A DNA stretch of 11,526 nt from JABMMZ01 sp964600345 (GTDB lineage: Bacteria; Bacteroidota; Bacteroidia; NS11-12g; UBA955). The translations under genes and the position numbers were made by a program. Shown here in pieces: positions 5,315 through 10,525 of the stretch (the stretch's first letter is position 1; each line of letters starts with the position of its first letter). The DNA lies in NCBI GenBank assembly GCA_964600345.1, contig CAZRKA010000114.1, forward strand, positions 1 through 11,526. Direction: 5' to 3'. The notes below the pieces were generated by a model. That model saw only the letters and a program-made list of their open reading frames with translations. It was not told the origin of the DNA and did no database searches.

Positions 5315-5667
5315 TATTTAAAAAGTATTATTTGTGAAGTTTTGGAAATGGTTAATTTAAGTTTAGATTTAACATTCTAAATAATAGATAATTAGCTGTT
5401 TTTTTTATAATAAAATACTTTCATAAACTTGTCAAATTCCCGATGTTTTGTAAAGTGCTTAAAAGCTATATTGAAAAAGTTGCAGATAAAGACACAAACT
5501 CAACAATTAAAGAATTGTGAACATCACAGTATTAAGCAAAAGAGGCTGTTTAATACTCTGGCTAATTGCCAGGTTATTGATATTTTATGAAACAAAAGGT
5601 AAATGAGATTATTGAAATTTGATTATATAGGATTTTAATTATCAAACACATTCAAGACCCTAACAAA
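5315..5667. other. Gene-poor A+T-rich stretch
   Basis: No convincing gene is seen. A 25-codon frame at 5443-5520 (start MFCKVLKSYIEKV) and short open stretches in two neighbouring frames behind it (to about 5600) have a coding-like look but are interrupted by stops. This stretch may hold remains of a decayed gene. No tRNA, hairpin-plus-T terminator or repeat family was recognised. Confidence 0.4.
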
Positions 5668-5843
5668 TTAACCATGAGTAAAGAAGCCTTTTCTTTTCTC
5701 TTTCGTATAAATTCCTGTCACCAAATTCTGAATCCATTTTCTGGTAGTAGGGACACTTAAATTCAAATTGGCCGCAATTTCTTTTATGGAATAGTCGCTT
5801 CTATGCTTTTTCTCCCATCTTCAATTGTTTTTGAAGCAAACAT
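5668..5843 (-). pseudogene. Frameshifted small helix-turn-helix gene
   Basis: Two overlapping leftward frames join into one plausible protein if one base is added. From ATG 5841-5843 the frame reads MFASKTIEDGRK and then drifts. The adjacent frame, downstream of the TGA at 5821-5823, reads KKHRSDYSIKEIAANLNLS followed by VPTTRKWIQNLV and ends TKEKRKGFFTHG before TAA 5668-5670. The SIKEIAANLNLSVPTTRKWI part is a textbook helix-turn-helix. The break lies at a run of five A (5807-5811 on the complementary strand), a typical slippage site; one extra A restores about 58 residues. It could instead be the C-terminal end of a longer, mostly decayed DNA-binding protein. The start codon is a guess. Confidence 0.45.
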
Positions 5844-6057
5844 GAATTTTGTGAAAACATGTTTTGTTTAAATTGCAATAAGTTGCATTATCTTTTCTTT
5901 TAATCTCTGCCAAACTCCTCTATTAATCTTGGTATTTGCCTACGGAAAAGTAGTTTTTGCGGATACAATATAGATAAATGCAGGGTAAAACTGCTAATTG
6001 GTTTTTGTGGTGGGTTAATAAATTAAGTTAACATGATCTAATAATTCATTTATTAGG

Positions 6058-6468
6058 CTATAACTTATCCAATGTTCCTGTTAATTCTATTGGCATGTTA
6101 TCTAAAGCTTGAATCCATTTTAAAGTCATATTATCTACACCAAATTTGCCGTTTCCAGTTATAACAATCGTTCCACCGGAAAAGGAAAATGTATCTGGTA
6201 TTATTGTGAAATCGTTTCCATTTAAATTTGCTTCAGCAGTTAAATTATTGCCAACATATAAAAGTTTGATTTTATTTGCTCCTTTGTCAAAAACTTCAAA
6301 AGTTATAGGTACCGTTTGGAAGGTTGTGCCACTTTGAATCTGTGTCATTGGGCCATTGTATTTTCCTTCAAAACCGGAATTTAATGAATTTGGAGTCTGA
6401 CTATTATTGTTTTTCTTGCATCCGAAAGTAATTACAGATAAAATAATTAAATAATAAAGTGGTTTCAT
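6058..6468 (-). CDS. Hypothetical lipoprotein (136 aa)
   Basis: The chosen start ATG 6466-6468 gives MKPLYYLIILSVITFGC-KK, a lipoprotein signal with Cys17 and a KKNNNSQ tether. The frame could be extended 23 codons to a TTG at 6535-6537, but that TTG is part of a perfect -7 box (TATATTTG, 6535-6542 on the minus strand) and would bury the signal peptide. The mature part (residues about 30-136) is a run of beta strands with Gly/Thr-rich turns (GKYNGPMTQIQSGTTF, SFSGGTIVITGNGKFG) that ends LTGTLDKL. It resembles the lipocalin-like or jelly-roll small lipoproteins common in Bacteroidota. That is a fold impression only and no function can be given. It stands alone in A+T-rich DNA. Confidence 0.78.
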   Translation of the reverse strand: MKPLYYLIILSVITFGCKKNNNSQTPNSLNSGFEGKYNGPMTQIQSGTTFQTVPITFEVFDKGANKIKLLYVGNNLTAEANLNGNDFTIIPDTFSFSGGTIVITGNGKFGVDNMTLKWIQALDNMPIELTGTLDKL

Positions 6469-6534
6469 ATTACGAAGGTATTCAATTTGACACAAATTCC
6501 CTATTGGGTAATTATTTTGAATTACCTTGCTATT

Positions 6535-6542
6535 CAAATATA
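6535..6542 (-). promoter_or_regulatory. -7 box upstream of the 136-aa lipoprotein
   Basis: TATATTTG on the minus strand is a full TAnnTTTG match about 66 bases before the ATG. A closer, imperfect candidate (TACCTTCG, 6473-6480) exists. No clear -33 box goes with either. Confidence 0.4.
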
Positions 6543-6780
6543 AAGCAACAAAGAAATTTTAATTATTATTTTTCCGGGAACTCAAGAGTTTGATATACAA
6601 TTATTTTCTGAATCAGAATGAAAGTCAGTCTATACGTTTTCAAACCGTTTGCATTTGCTAAGCAAAAAAGAATAACAAAGTGAGAATGAGAATGAATGTG
6701 ATCGTTATGTCAGAAAAATACTTGAGATTTAAATCCAAATCCCCGGTGTTCTAACCACCAATTTATTTTTCAAAATTCAC

Positions 6781-6788
6781 TAAGTTTG
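6781..6788 (+). promoter_or_regulatory. -7 box of the 138-aa gene
   Basis: TAAGTTTG fits TAnnTTTG and ends 21 bases before ATG 6810. It contains the TTG (6786-6788) that could be mistaken for the start. Confidence 0.5.
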
Positions 6789-6809
6789 TATCAATCAACT
6801 GAACTAAAA

Positions 6810-7226
6810 ATGAATGCCATGAAATCCAAAATCGGCACCAAAGAAAAGCCGCTTGCCCTTAAAACACCTCCGCTGTCATCAGACTATACCATGCATGTCG
6901 ACGAAAAAGACGGCAAAGAAGTATTGGTATGCACCGTCGGGAAAACGGTTTTGTATTACGATTTGCGCTGTCTGAACGATTTACATGACATGCTCAAAAA
7001 ACACGGCGACTGGATGGAGTTGGGCAGCGCCGACGAGCAGAAGCCGGCAAAGGAGGGGACGGTTGAAGCCTGGGGCAGATCGGAATCCAATCCGGTAAAA
7101 GGATGGTACGGGTTGAAGAAAGGATTACGCGGACGATTCGGCATGTATATCCCGCCGCTGATGGAAAAACTCGGACTGGCCGAACTTACCCACGAAGCAA
7201 AAGGCAATAAGATGAAAGCGAAATAA
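6810..7226 (+). CDS. Conserved cytoplasmic hypothetical protein (138 aa)
   Basis: Start ATG 6810 (a second ATG follows at 6819) gives MNAMKSKIGTKEKPLALKTP. The TTG eight codons earlier belongs to a promoter box. The protein has no signal or membrane segment. It carries stretches that look strongly conserved: DGKEVLVCTVGKTVLYYDLR, LHDMLKKHGDWMELGSADEQ, then WGRSESNPVKGWYGLKKGLR, and GRFGMYIPPLMEKLGLAEL near the C-terminus, with a basic tail KGNKMKAK. I recall this pattern from a family of unknown function (possibly DUF6855; the number is from memory and should be confirmed). No catalytic motif is evident; the basic ends would suit nucleic-acid contact. Codon use is clearly less A+T-biased than in the genes to its left, so it probably belongs to the core chromosome. 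Confidence 0.82.
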   Translation: MNAMKSKIGTKEKPLALKTPPLSSDYTMHVDEKDGKEVLVCTVGKTVLYYDLRCLNDLHDMLKKHGDWMELGSADEQKPAKEGTVEAWGRSESNPVKGWYGLKKGLRGRFGMYIPPLMEKLGLAELTHEAKGNKMKAK

Positions 7227-7266
7227 ACAGCGCTCTCTTGCGTTATATCATTCTTTAATATCTACT

Positions 7267-7297
7267 CACTAATCCCTAACCCCTAATCCCTGCTTCC
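7267..7297 (+). repeat. CCCTAAC-type heptamer array (short copy)
   Basis: Four heptamers stand in strict 7-base register (CACTAAT, CCCTAAC, CCCTAAT, CCCTGCT, starting at 7267) and end with TCC. The last unit plus TCCT (7288-7298) is the end motif CCCTGNTTCCT also found at 8773, 9429 and 10153. It lies 35 bases before the ATG at 7333. No GATGAGAT or GACTAAT part precedes it here. Confidence 0.85.
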
Positions 7298-7332
7298 TCA
7301 TCAAATCAAGCGTCCGCATTCCCTATCGCCAC

Positions 7333-8619
7333 ATGATACCCATACATCGCAGTATTATCATTTTACCCTTTTTCATTCCTCTAATCATAAAATCCCAGAG
7401 CGGATTTAATGTCAGGGCAGACTTCTCATTCTGGGGTATACATCAGGGCTATAAGTTTGAAAGGGAAGGAGAGGTGCTGAGGCGTAAGGCCCATAGTTTT
7501 TACACCAATTCGATTGCCTTTCAGCTCAAGCTCAATTACAGAATAAGACAGAGCTGGGGTTTTGATCTGATACTGCAGAGAGCCGAGCAGGATATCAGTG
7601 TTTACGATAAATATTATTTCGACCGGCATGGTTTAGACAGAAAAGAGGTGGAGTCTACACATGCCAAACAGGATATTCAGGGACATGCAGGCGCATACCG
7701 CCACTATCTCGGCGCCGGACTTGGCGTGATTAAGTATTTCAATTTACGGAACGTCAGGAATCCCCCGGATATCACTTATATCCCGAACAAGGCAAACGAC
7801 GAGCATTTTTATTTCAGTGCAGGAGCCATGTTCAACCGGGTTGAAAATACAGATATTTACACCTGTCGCTACAACGATAAAGACCGGGAAGAAATACTGA
7901 CCTTAAGTACACAGTTTGTTCCAAGATACATTAGCTTTTTTGCCGAGCTGGGCTATTATCACAACGGTCCGTTTACAGATGTGTATTTCGGACTGCGCTA
8001 TTCGTGGTCGGGCGACGGGCTTGCGACTGCTGATTACGAATACAGAGGTAAAAACAACCTATTACTCGCCACAGACAGAGTAAGTGTGGCAAACCGTTAT
8101 CTGGCCCTGACGGTGAGTATAGGTCCGCGCTTGATGAAATATCAAGAACCCCAATGGCGCAATGAAAATAAGGATATAGTAGATAAAGTAACGGTGCCGG
8201 ATAAAAAGCCCGGAACATTCTCTGAAGCGGACAGCGCCGGAGAACTTGCCGGCATTGATACTGTCCGGGATTCAAGTGGCGTTTACAAAGACCGGGCAGT
8301 AAATATAGCGCACCGCCTTGGCGTGAGCAAAGATTCGGTTGTTGTACTGATATGGGACAAGGGTGTGGTTGATGGTGACAAAGTAAGTTTGTACCTGAAC
8401 GGCGAATTGATTTATGCCGATCTTGAACTGACTGCCACCAAAGTACAGCTTGTATTAAAACTGAGGCCTGGCAGCAACGAATTGCTGATGTATGTAGAAG
8501 ACGAAGGCAGTATAAGACCCTGCACGGCAGCTTTGATAATAGACACAGGCAATGGCAAGCATAGTCTTAGCCTGAGTTCTTCCAAGGCGAGTTCGGGGAG
8601 TATTGTTTTGATGAGATGA
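7333..8619 (+). CDS. Outer-membrane barrel protein with C-terminal DGD beta domain
   Basis: This 428-residue exported protein starts with a hydrophobic signal (IIILPFFIPLII, residues 8-19) cut near SQS-GF (about 22-23). Residues 24-272 alternate short amphipathic strands and turns typical of a small outer-membrane barrel: NSIAFQLKLNYRI, YFSAGAMFNRVE, SFFAELGYYHNGPF, DVYFGLRYSW, YLALTVSIGPRL. A polar linker (273-320) follows. The final domain (about 335-428) has VVVLIWDKGVVDGDKVSLYL with DGD at 347-349, then LNGELIYADLEL, ELLMYVEDEGSI and a last strand SGSIVLMR. I recall this 'DGD-VS-LNG ... lGSI' domain at the C-terminus of various Bacteroidota secreted or envelope proteins; its function is not established. 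The last codons and the TGA stop are built from the GATGAGAT octamer array that starts at 8610. No good -7 box is seen before the ATG. Confidence 0.8.
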   Translation: MIPIHRSIIILPFFIPLIIKSQSGFNVRADFSFWGIHQGYKFEREGEVLRRKAHSFYTNSIAFQLKLNYRIRQSWGFDLILQRAEQDISVYDKYYFDRHGLDRKEVESTHAKQDIQGHAGAYRHYLGAGLGVIKYFNLRNVRNPPDITYIPNKANDEHFYFSAGAMFNRVENTDIYTCRYNDKDREEILTLSTQFVPRYISFFAELGYYHNGPFTDVYFGLRYSWSGDGLATADYEYRGKNNLLLATDRVSVANRYLALTVSIGPRLMKYQEPQWRNENKDIVDKVTVPDKKPGTFSEADSAGELAGIDTVRDSSGVYKDRAVNIAHRLGVSKDSVVVLIWDKGVVDGDKVSLYLNGELIYADLELTATKVQLVLKLRPGSNELLMYVEDEGSIRPCTAALIIDTGNGKHSLSLSSSKASSGSIVLMR

Positions 8620-8681
8620 TGAGTCGATTGGGAGATGAGTTGATTAGATGATGAGAGGATGAGACGATTGGAGGATGAGAT
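8610..8681 (+). repeat. GATGAGAT-type octamer array
   Basis: Nine consecutive octamers stand in perfect 8-base register. All begin GAT, and most are GATGAGNN, alternating with GATTGGNN or GATTAGAT. The first unit (8610-8617) overlaps the last codons of the barrel gene, and the TGA stop (8617-8619) spans units 1 and 2. The array passes without a gap into GACTAAT heptamers. Confidence 0.9.
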
Positions 8682-8695
8682 GACTAATGACTACT
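8682..8695 (+). repeat. GACTAAT-type heptamers (2 units)
   Basis: GACTAAT and GACTACT follow the octamer array directly. They are separated from the CCCTAAC-type array by about 15 bases including ATTACAGAT, which resembles the ATTGACAAAT lead-in of the two later arrays. Confidence 0.75.
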
Positions 8696-8710
8696 GAAAA
8701 AATTACAGAT

Positions 8711-8783
8711 CCCTAATCCCTATACCCTATACCCTGACCCCTAAATCCTAACCACTAACCCAAACTCCTAACCCCTGATTCCT
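8711..8783 (+). repeat. CCCTAAC-type heptamer array with end motif
   Basis: About ten units start at 8711 (CCCTAAT, CCCTATA twice, CCCTGAC, CCCTAAA and so on) in 7-base register, with one unit shortened to 6 near 8760. The array closes with CCCTGATTCCT (8773-8783). Five CCC runs between 8711 and 8741 are spaced by 3-4 bases, so the minus strand fits the G3+N1-7 G-quadruplex pattern. It ends 10 bases before the -7 box of the next gene. Confidence 0.88.
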
Positions 8784-8793
8784 CCCATTTCCC

Positions 8794-8801
8794 TATATTT
8801 G
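8794..8801 (+). promoter_or_regulatory. -7 box of the secreted 122-aa protein
   Basis: TATATTTG is a full TAnnTTTG match that ends 4 bases before ATG 8806, so the mRNA would be leaderless or nearly so. The -33 position falls in the repeat array and shows no TTTG. Confidence 0.55.
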
Positions 8802-8805
8802 TCTT

Positions 8806-9174
8806 ATGAAAACAATTTTTCTCCTCTTGCTATGTCTGATCACACCGCTGGTAACGCAGGCACAGAAATACCGTTTTGGCGCGATGTCGAAAAACTTTAA
8901 TATAACTAATGACTCGGGAAGCATTGAAATAGGTGATTCTGTTCTCACCATTATGAGGTATGGCAAAAACAAGGATGAAGTAGTTGAAGTCGTTAACAAT
9001 TACAAAATTGTCTCAAAAAAAGACAGCCTGATTGAATTCAGGACAGGCGGGGGAGAGAAGGCGTTTTTAAGTATAAAAGAATACAGCGGTGAAACTTACG
9101 ACTTTGCACACACTCATGCGCTGGCCTGGCTTTCTGATGGCAAGACGGTGATTTATTTTTCAAGGAAAGATTGA
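8806..9174 (+). CDS. Secreted hypothetical protein (122 aa)
   Basis: The protein begins with a standard signal peptide MKTIFLLLLCLITPLVTQAQ, likely cut around residue 20 (TQA-Q). The mature domain is about 100 residues of mixed strands: FNITNDSGSIEIGDSVLTIM, then DEVVEVVNNYKIVSKKDSLI, EFRTGGGEKAFLSIKE, and the end LSDGKTVIYFSRKD. No cysteine, metal motif or active-site pattern is visible, and no family is recognised. It is expected in the periplasm or outside the cell. Its promoter and start region (TTTCCCTATATTTG plus ATGAAAAC) is nearly identical to that of the lipoprotein at 9458, suggesting shared expression. Repeat arrays flank it on both sides. Confidence 0.78.
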   Translation: MKTIFLLLLCLITPLVTQAQKYRFGAMSKNFNITNDSGSIEIGDSVLTIMRYGKNKDEVVEVVNNYKIVSKKDSLIEFRTGGGEKAFLSIKEYSGETYDFAHTHALAWLSDGKTVIYFSRKD

Positions 9175-9186
9175 AGAAGGAGGAAT

Positions 9187-9228
9187 GACTAGTGACAAGT
9201 GACTAATGACTAATGACTAGTGACTATT
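9187..9228 (+). repeat. GACTAAT-type heptamer array
   Basis: Six heptamers stand in strict register from 9187 (GACTAGT, GACAAGT, GACTAAT twice, GACTAGT, GACTATT). The array starts 12 bases after the stop of the 122-aa gene. Confidence 0.9.
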
Positions 9229-9241
9229 GAGAGATAGCGGC

Positions 9242-9281
9242 TATGAGTTGATTAGATGATGAGATGATTGGGAGATGAGTT
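9242..9281 (+). repeat. GATGAGAT-type octamer array
   Basis: Five octamers stand in register from 9242 (TATGAGTT, GATTAGAT, GATGAGAT, GATTGGGA, GATGAGTT). The unit variants and their neighbour order largely repeat those of the array at 8610, which points to a common origin or conversion between arrays. Confidence 0.88.
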
Positions 9282-9316
9282 GAATTTCTCTGCGAGATGT
9301 TTTGGGGGAATTAAAT

Positions 9317-9351
9317 GACTAATGACTAATGACTATTGATTAATGAATATT
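9317..9351 (+). repeat. Second GACTAAT-type heptamer array
   Basis: Five units stand in register from 9317 (GACTAAT twice, GACTATT, GATTAAT, GAATATT), decaying toward the 3' side. The array sits between the octamers and the CCCTAAC tract, as in the other composite arrays. Confidence 0.85.
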
Positions 9352-9372
9352 GACCACATATCATTGACAAAT

Positions 9373-9439
9373 CCCTAAGCACTAATCCCTAACCACTATT
9401 CCCTAATCCCTAACCCCTAACCACTAACCCCTGATTCCT
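9373..9439 (+). repeat. CCCTAAC-type heptamer array with end motif
   Basis: Nine heptamers stand in unbroken 7-base register (9373-9435), each a CCCTAAN or CACTANN variant, and close with CCCTGATTCCT (9429-9439). It is preceded by ATTGACAAAT (9363-9372), the same lead-in as at 10101-10110. The -7 box of the lipoprotein gene follows 6 bases later. Confidence 0.92.
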
Positions 9440-9445
9440 TTTCCC

Positions 9446-9453
9446 TATATTTG
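9446..9453 (+). promoter_or_regulatory. -7 box of the 119-aa lipoprotein
   Basis: TATATTTG is a full TAnnTTTG match, 4 bases before ATG 9458, with the same context (TTCCCTATATTTGT) as the box at 8794. A nearly leaderless mRNA is expected. Confidence 0.55.
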
Positions 9454-9457
9454 TTTT

Positions 9458-9817
9458 ATGAAAACGTTACTATCCATAATAACAGTGTCAGTTATTCTCT
9501 GTTCATGCTCAGAGAGCAGCGGGCGCAGCGAGTTGCTGAGCAAACGCGATGCGATCAAGAACCGCATCATGGCCCTGGAAATGAGCAAGCGCTATTCACT
9601 GCAACAGCAAAAAAGTTCTAAGCTGTTTATGCAGCCATGCACTTACGGCCAGACGGTAGTCGGTGAGGAAATTGGCGATGCCCGGATCTATTCATGGCTA
9701 TATGAAGAAGAAAATGCCCATTACCACAAAATAAGCAGTGAAATAGACACCACGTACAATTATCTGAAAATCCCGCTGCTGGAGGAATTAAAGGTGATCG
9801 AAAGCAGACTGAAATAA
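9458..9817 (+). CDS. Small coiled-coil lipoprotein (119 aa)
   Basis: The N-terminus MKTLLSIITVSVILCSC is a lipoprotein signal with Cys17 as the likely lipidated residue (LCSC). After a short Ser/Glu tether the protein is mainly helical with heptad-like hydrophobic spacing: SELLSKRDAIKNRIMALEMS (23-42) and a final helix LLEELKVIESRLK. A Gln/Lys-rich middle (SLQQQKSSK) and IGDARIYSWLYEEENAHYHK lie between. A trimeric or dimeric coiled coil at the membrane is plausible; no family is recognised. It shares its start-region sequence with the secreted protein at 8806. Its stop is followed within about 20 bases by the 17-18-bp repeat array. Confidence 0.78.
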   Translation: MKTLLSIITVSVILCSCSESSGRSELLSKRDAIKNRIMALEMSKRYSLQQQKSSKLFMQPCTYGQTVVGEEIGDARIYSWLYEEENAHYHKISSEIDTTYNYLKIPLLEELKVIESRLK

Positions 9818-9836
9818 AAATTCTCCTACGCTATCT

Positions 9837-9924
9837 CCTCCGCTTTGCTATCTCCTCCGCTTTGCTAGCGCCTCCGCAATAGCTTGCGCCTCCGCTAAAG
9901 CTTGCGCCTCCGCTAAAGCTTCAG
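9837..9924 (+). repeat. 17-18-bp tandem repeat array (CCTCCGC units)
   Basis: Five imperfect units begin at 9837, 9854, 9871, 9889 and 9907, all opening CCTCCGC. The later ones read CCTCCGCTAAAGCTTGCG with an internal AAGCTT palindrome. It is much richer in G+C than the surroundings and lies directly downstream of the lipoprotein gene. A G+C-rich tail with two GCGGAC motifs follows to 9950. Confidence 0.88.
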
Positions 9925-9965
9925 CGAACGCGGACGGCGCTCGCGGACAGAGATTGAGAAAAGCT

Positions 9966-10022
9966 TTCACCTCCGCTGCGCTATGGTGAATGAAATTCAC
10001 CTCCGCTAAAGCTATGGTGAAT
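9966..10022 (+). repeat. Two tandem hairpin units, 30-bp period
   Basis: TTCACC (9966-9971) pairs with GGTGAA (9985-9990), and ATTCACC (9995-10001) with GGTGAAT (10016-10022). Both enclose the same CTCCGCT...GCTAT loop core as the preceding array. The second unit repeats the first after 30 bases. They could act as a 3' processing or termination signal for the lipoprotein transcript, but there is no T-run. Confidence 0.75.
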
Positions 10023-10038
10023 GAAAACGGTGGACAAG

Positions 10039-10087
10039 GATGAAACGATGAAAAGATGAAACGAAAGACTAGAGACTAAAGACTAAA
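10039..10087 (+). repeat. GATGAAAC octamers followed by GACTAAA heptamers
   Basis: Three octamers in register (10039, 10047, 10055: GATGAAAC, GATGAAAA, GATGAAAC) are followed after four bases by three heptamers (10067, 10074, 10081: GACTAGA, GACTAAA twice). The order octamer, GACTNNN heptamer, CCCTAAC heptamer is the same as at 8610 and 9242, with a different unit variant. Confidence 0.82.
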
Positions 10088-10110
10088 ATTTCATTTACAA
10101 ATTGACAAAT

Positions 10111-10163
10111 CCCTATTCACAAATCCCTAACCACTAACCACTAATCCCTAACCCCTGATTCCT
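10111..10163 (+). repeat. CCCTAAC-type heptamer array with end motif
   Basis: Seven heptamers stand in unbroken register from 10111 and end CCCTGATTCCT (10153-10163). They are preceded by ATTGACAAAT (10101-10110). This copy lies upstream of the tRNA-Pro promoter rather than of a protein gene. Confidence 0.9.
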
Positions 10164-10190
10164 TGTTCCAGAATTTTCCCCAAAAAACAC

Positions 10191-10221
10191 TTTGCAAAAG
10201 CAAAATTAAATCATACATTTG
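10191..10221 (+). promoter_or_regulatory. Promoter of the tRNA-Pro unit
   Basis: TTTG (10191-10194), 19 bases, then TACATTTG (10214-10221) is a full consensus match. The transcript would run about 210 bases through decayed tRNA-Pro copies before the intact tRNA. Confidence 0.72.
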
Positions 10222-10323
10222 CAGCCCAGTTCTGAAAAATAAGATAAACAAACATCTGTTTGACAAACACCAGGGTGCAGCGTCTGCTGACTAAATATAA
10301 ATCTGCAGCATCATCCCAATGAG

Positions 10324-10360
10324 TTTTGTTTATAAAGATATACACCTCGGGGTGTAGCGT
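10324..10360 (+). repeat. 37-bp direct repeat, first copy
   Basis: It is identical to 10416-10452. The repeat covers the leader TTTTGTTTATAAAG and the first bases of a tRNA-Pro (CGGGGTGTAGCG). The copies are 92 bp apart. Confidence 0.93.
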
Positions 10361-10410
10361 CCGCCTGAGGCGGATCGCGTCTGCTTACTCTAAACAGTAG
10401 CGACACCCCT
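10348..10410 (+). pseudogene. Decayed tRNA-Pro copy
   Basis: The 5' part is identical to the intact tRNA-Pro downstream (CGGGGTGTAGCGT). The D-loop is replaced by the hairpin TCCGCC-TGA-GGCGGA (10360-10374). The anticodon-stem start ATCGCGTCTGCTT (10374-10386) is retained, but the TGG anticodon and the T arm are gone. The 3' end ACACCCC (10403-10409) can still pair with GGGGTGT (10349-10355), leaving an arm-reduced tRNA-like fold of about 62 nt. A weaker earlier copy (AGGGTGCAGCGTCTGCTGAC, from 10272) suggests an older duplication. It is probably non-functional. Confidence 0.68.
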
Positions 10411-10415
10411 ACGGA

Positions 10416-10452
10416 TTTTGTTTATAAAGATATACACCTCGGGGTGTAGCGT
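10416..10452 (+). repeat. 37-bp direct repeat, second copy
   Basis: It is identical to 10324-10360. Here it leads into the intact tRNA-Pro. The ACACC just before the tRNA could pair with GGTGT in its acceptor strand, a possible alternative fold in the precursor. Confidence 0.93.
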
Positions 10453-10513
10453 AGCCCGGTATCGCGTCTGCTTTGGGAGCAGAAGGTCGTAGGTTCAAAT
10501 CCTGCCACCCCGA
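10440..10513 (+). tRNA. tRNA-Pro(TGG)
   Basis: This is a complete 74-nt cloverleaf. The acceptor stem is CGGGGTG (10440-10446) with CACCCCG (10506-10512), and the anticodon stem TCTGC/GCAGA holds the loop TTTGGGA with TGG at 10474-10476. The T arm is GTAGG-TTCAAAT-CCTGC, and the discriminator is A10513. CCA is not encoded and must be added by the CCA-adding enzyme. Confidence 0.96.
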
Positions 10514-10525
10514 CAAAAAGCAATT

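Larger units (their letters stand above)
6469..6809. other. Divergent intergenic region
   Basis: The region separates the leftward lipoprotein from the rightward conserved hypothetical gene and marks the change from A+T-rich to more balanced composition. It contains the two -7 boxes listed separately, a small inverted repeat (TTTGC...GCAAA, about 6647-6665) and the short purine run GAGAATGAGAATGAATGTGA (6682-6701). No gene or RNA was recognised. Confidence 0.5.

Noticed and set aside
5443..5520. 25-codon frame MFCKVLKSYIEKV and neighbours
   Set aside because: It is too short, without a promoter box, and surrounded by stops; only mentioned as possible decay.
7426..8275. Leftward frames of 67 and 100 codons
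   Set aside because: These are antisense shadows of the barrel protein gene.
8610..10163. CRISPR array
   Set aside because: Units are 7, 8 or 17-18 bp, contiguous and without unique spacers; no cas gene is present.
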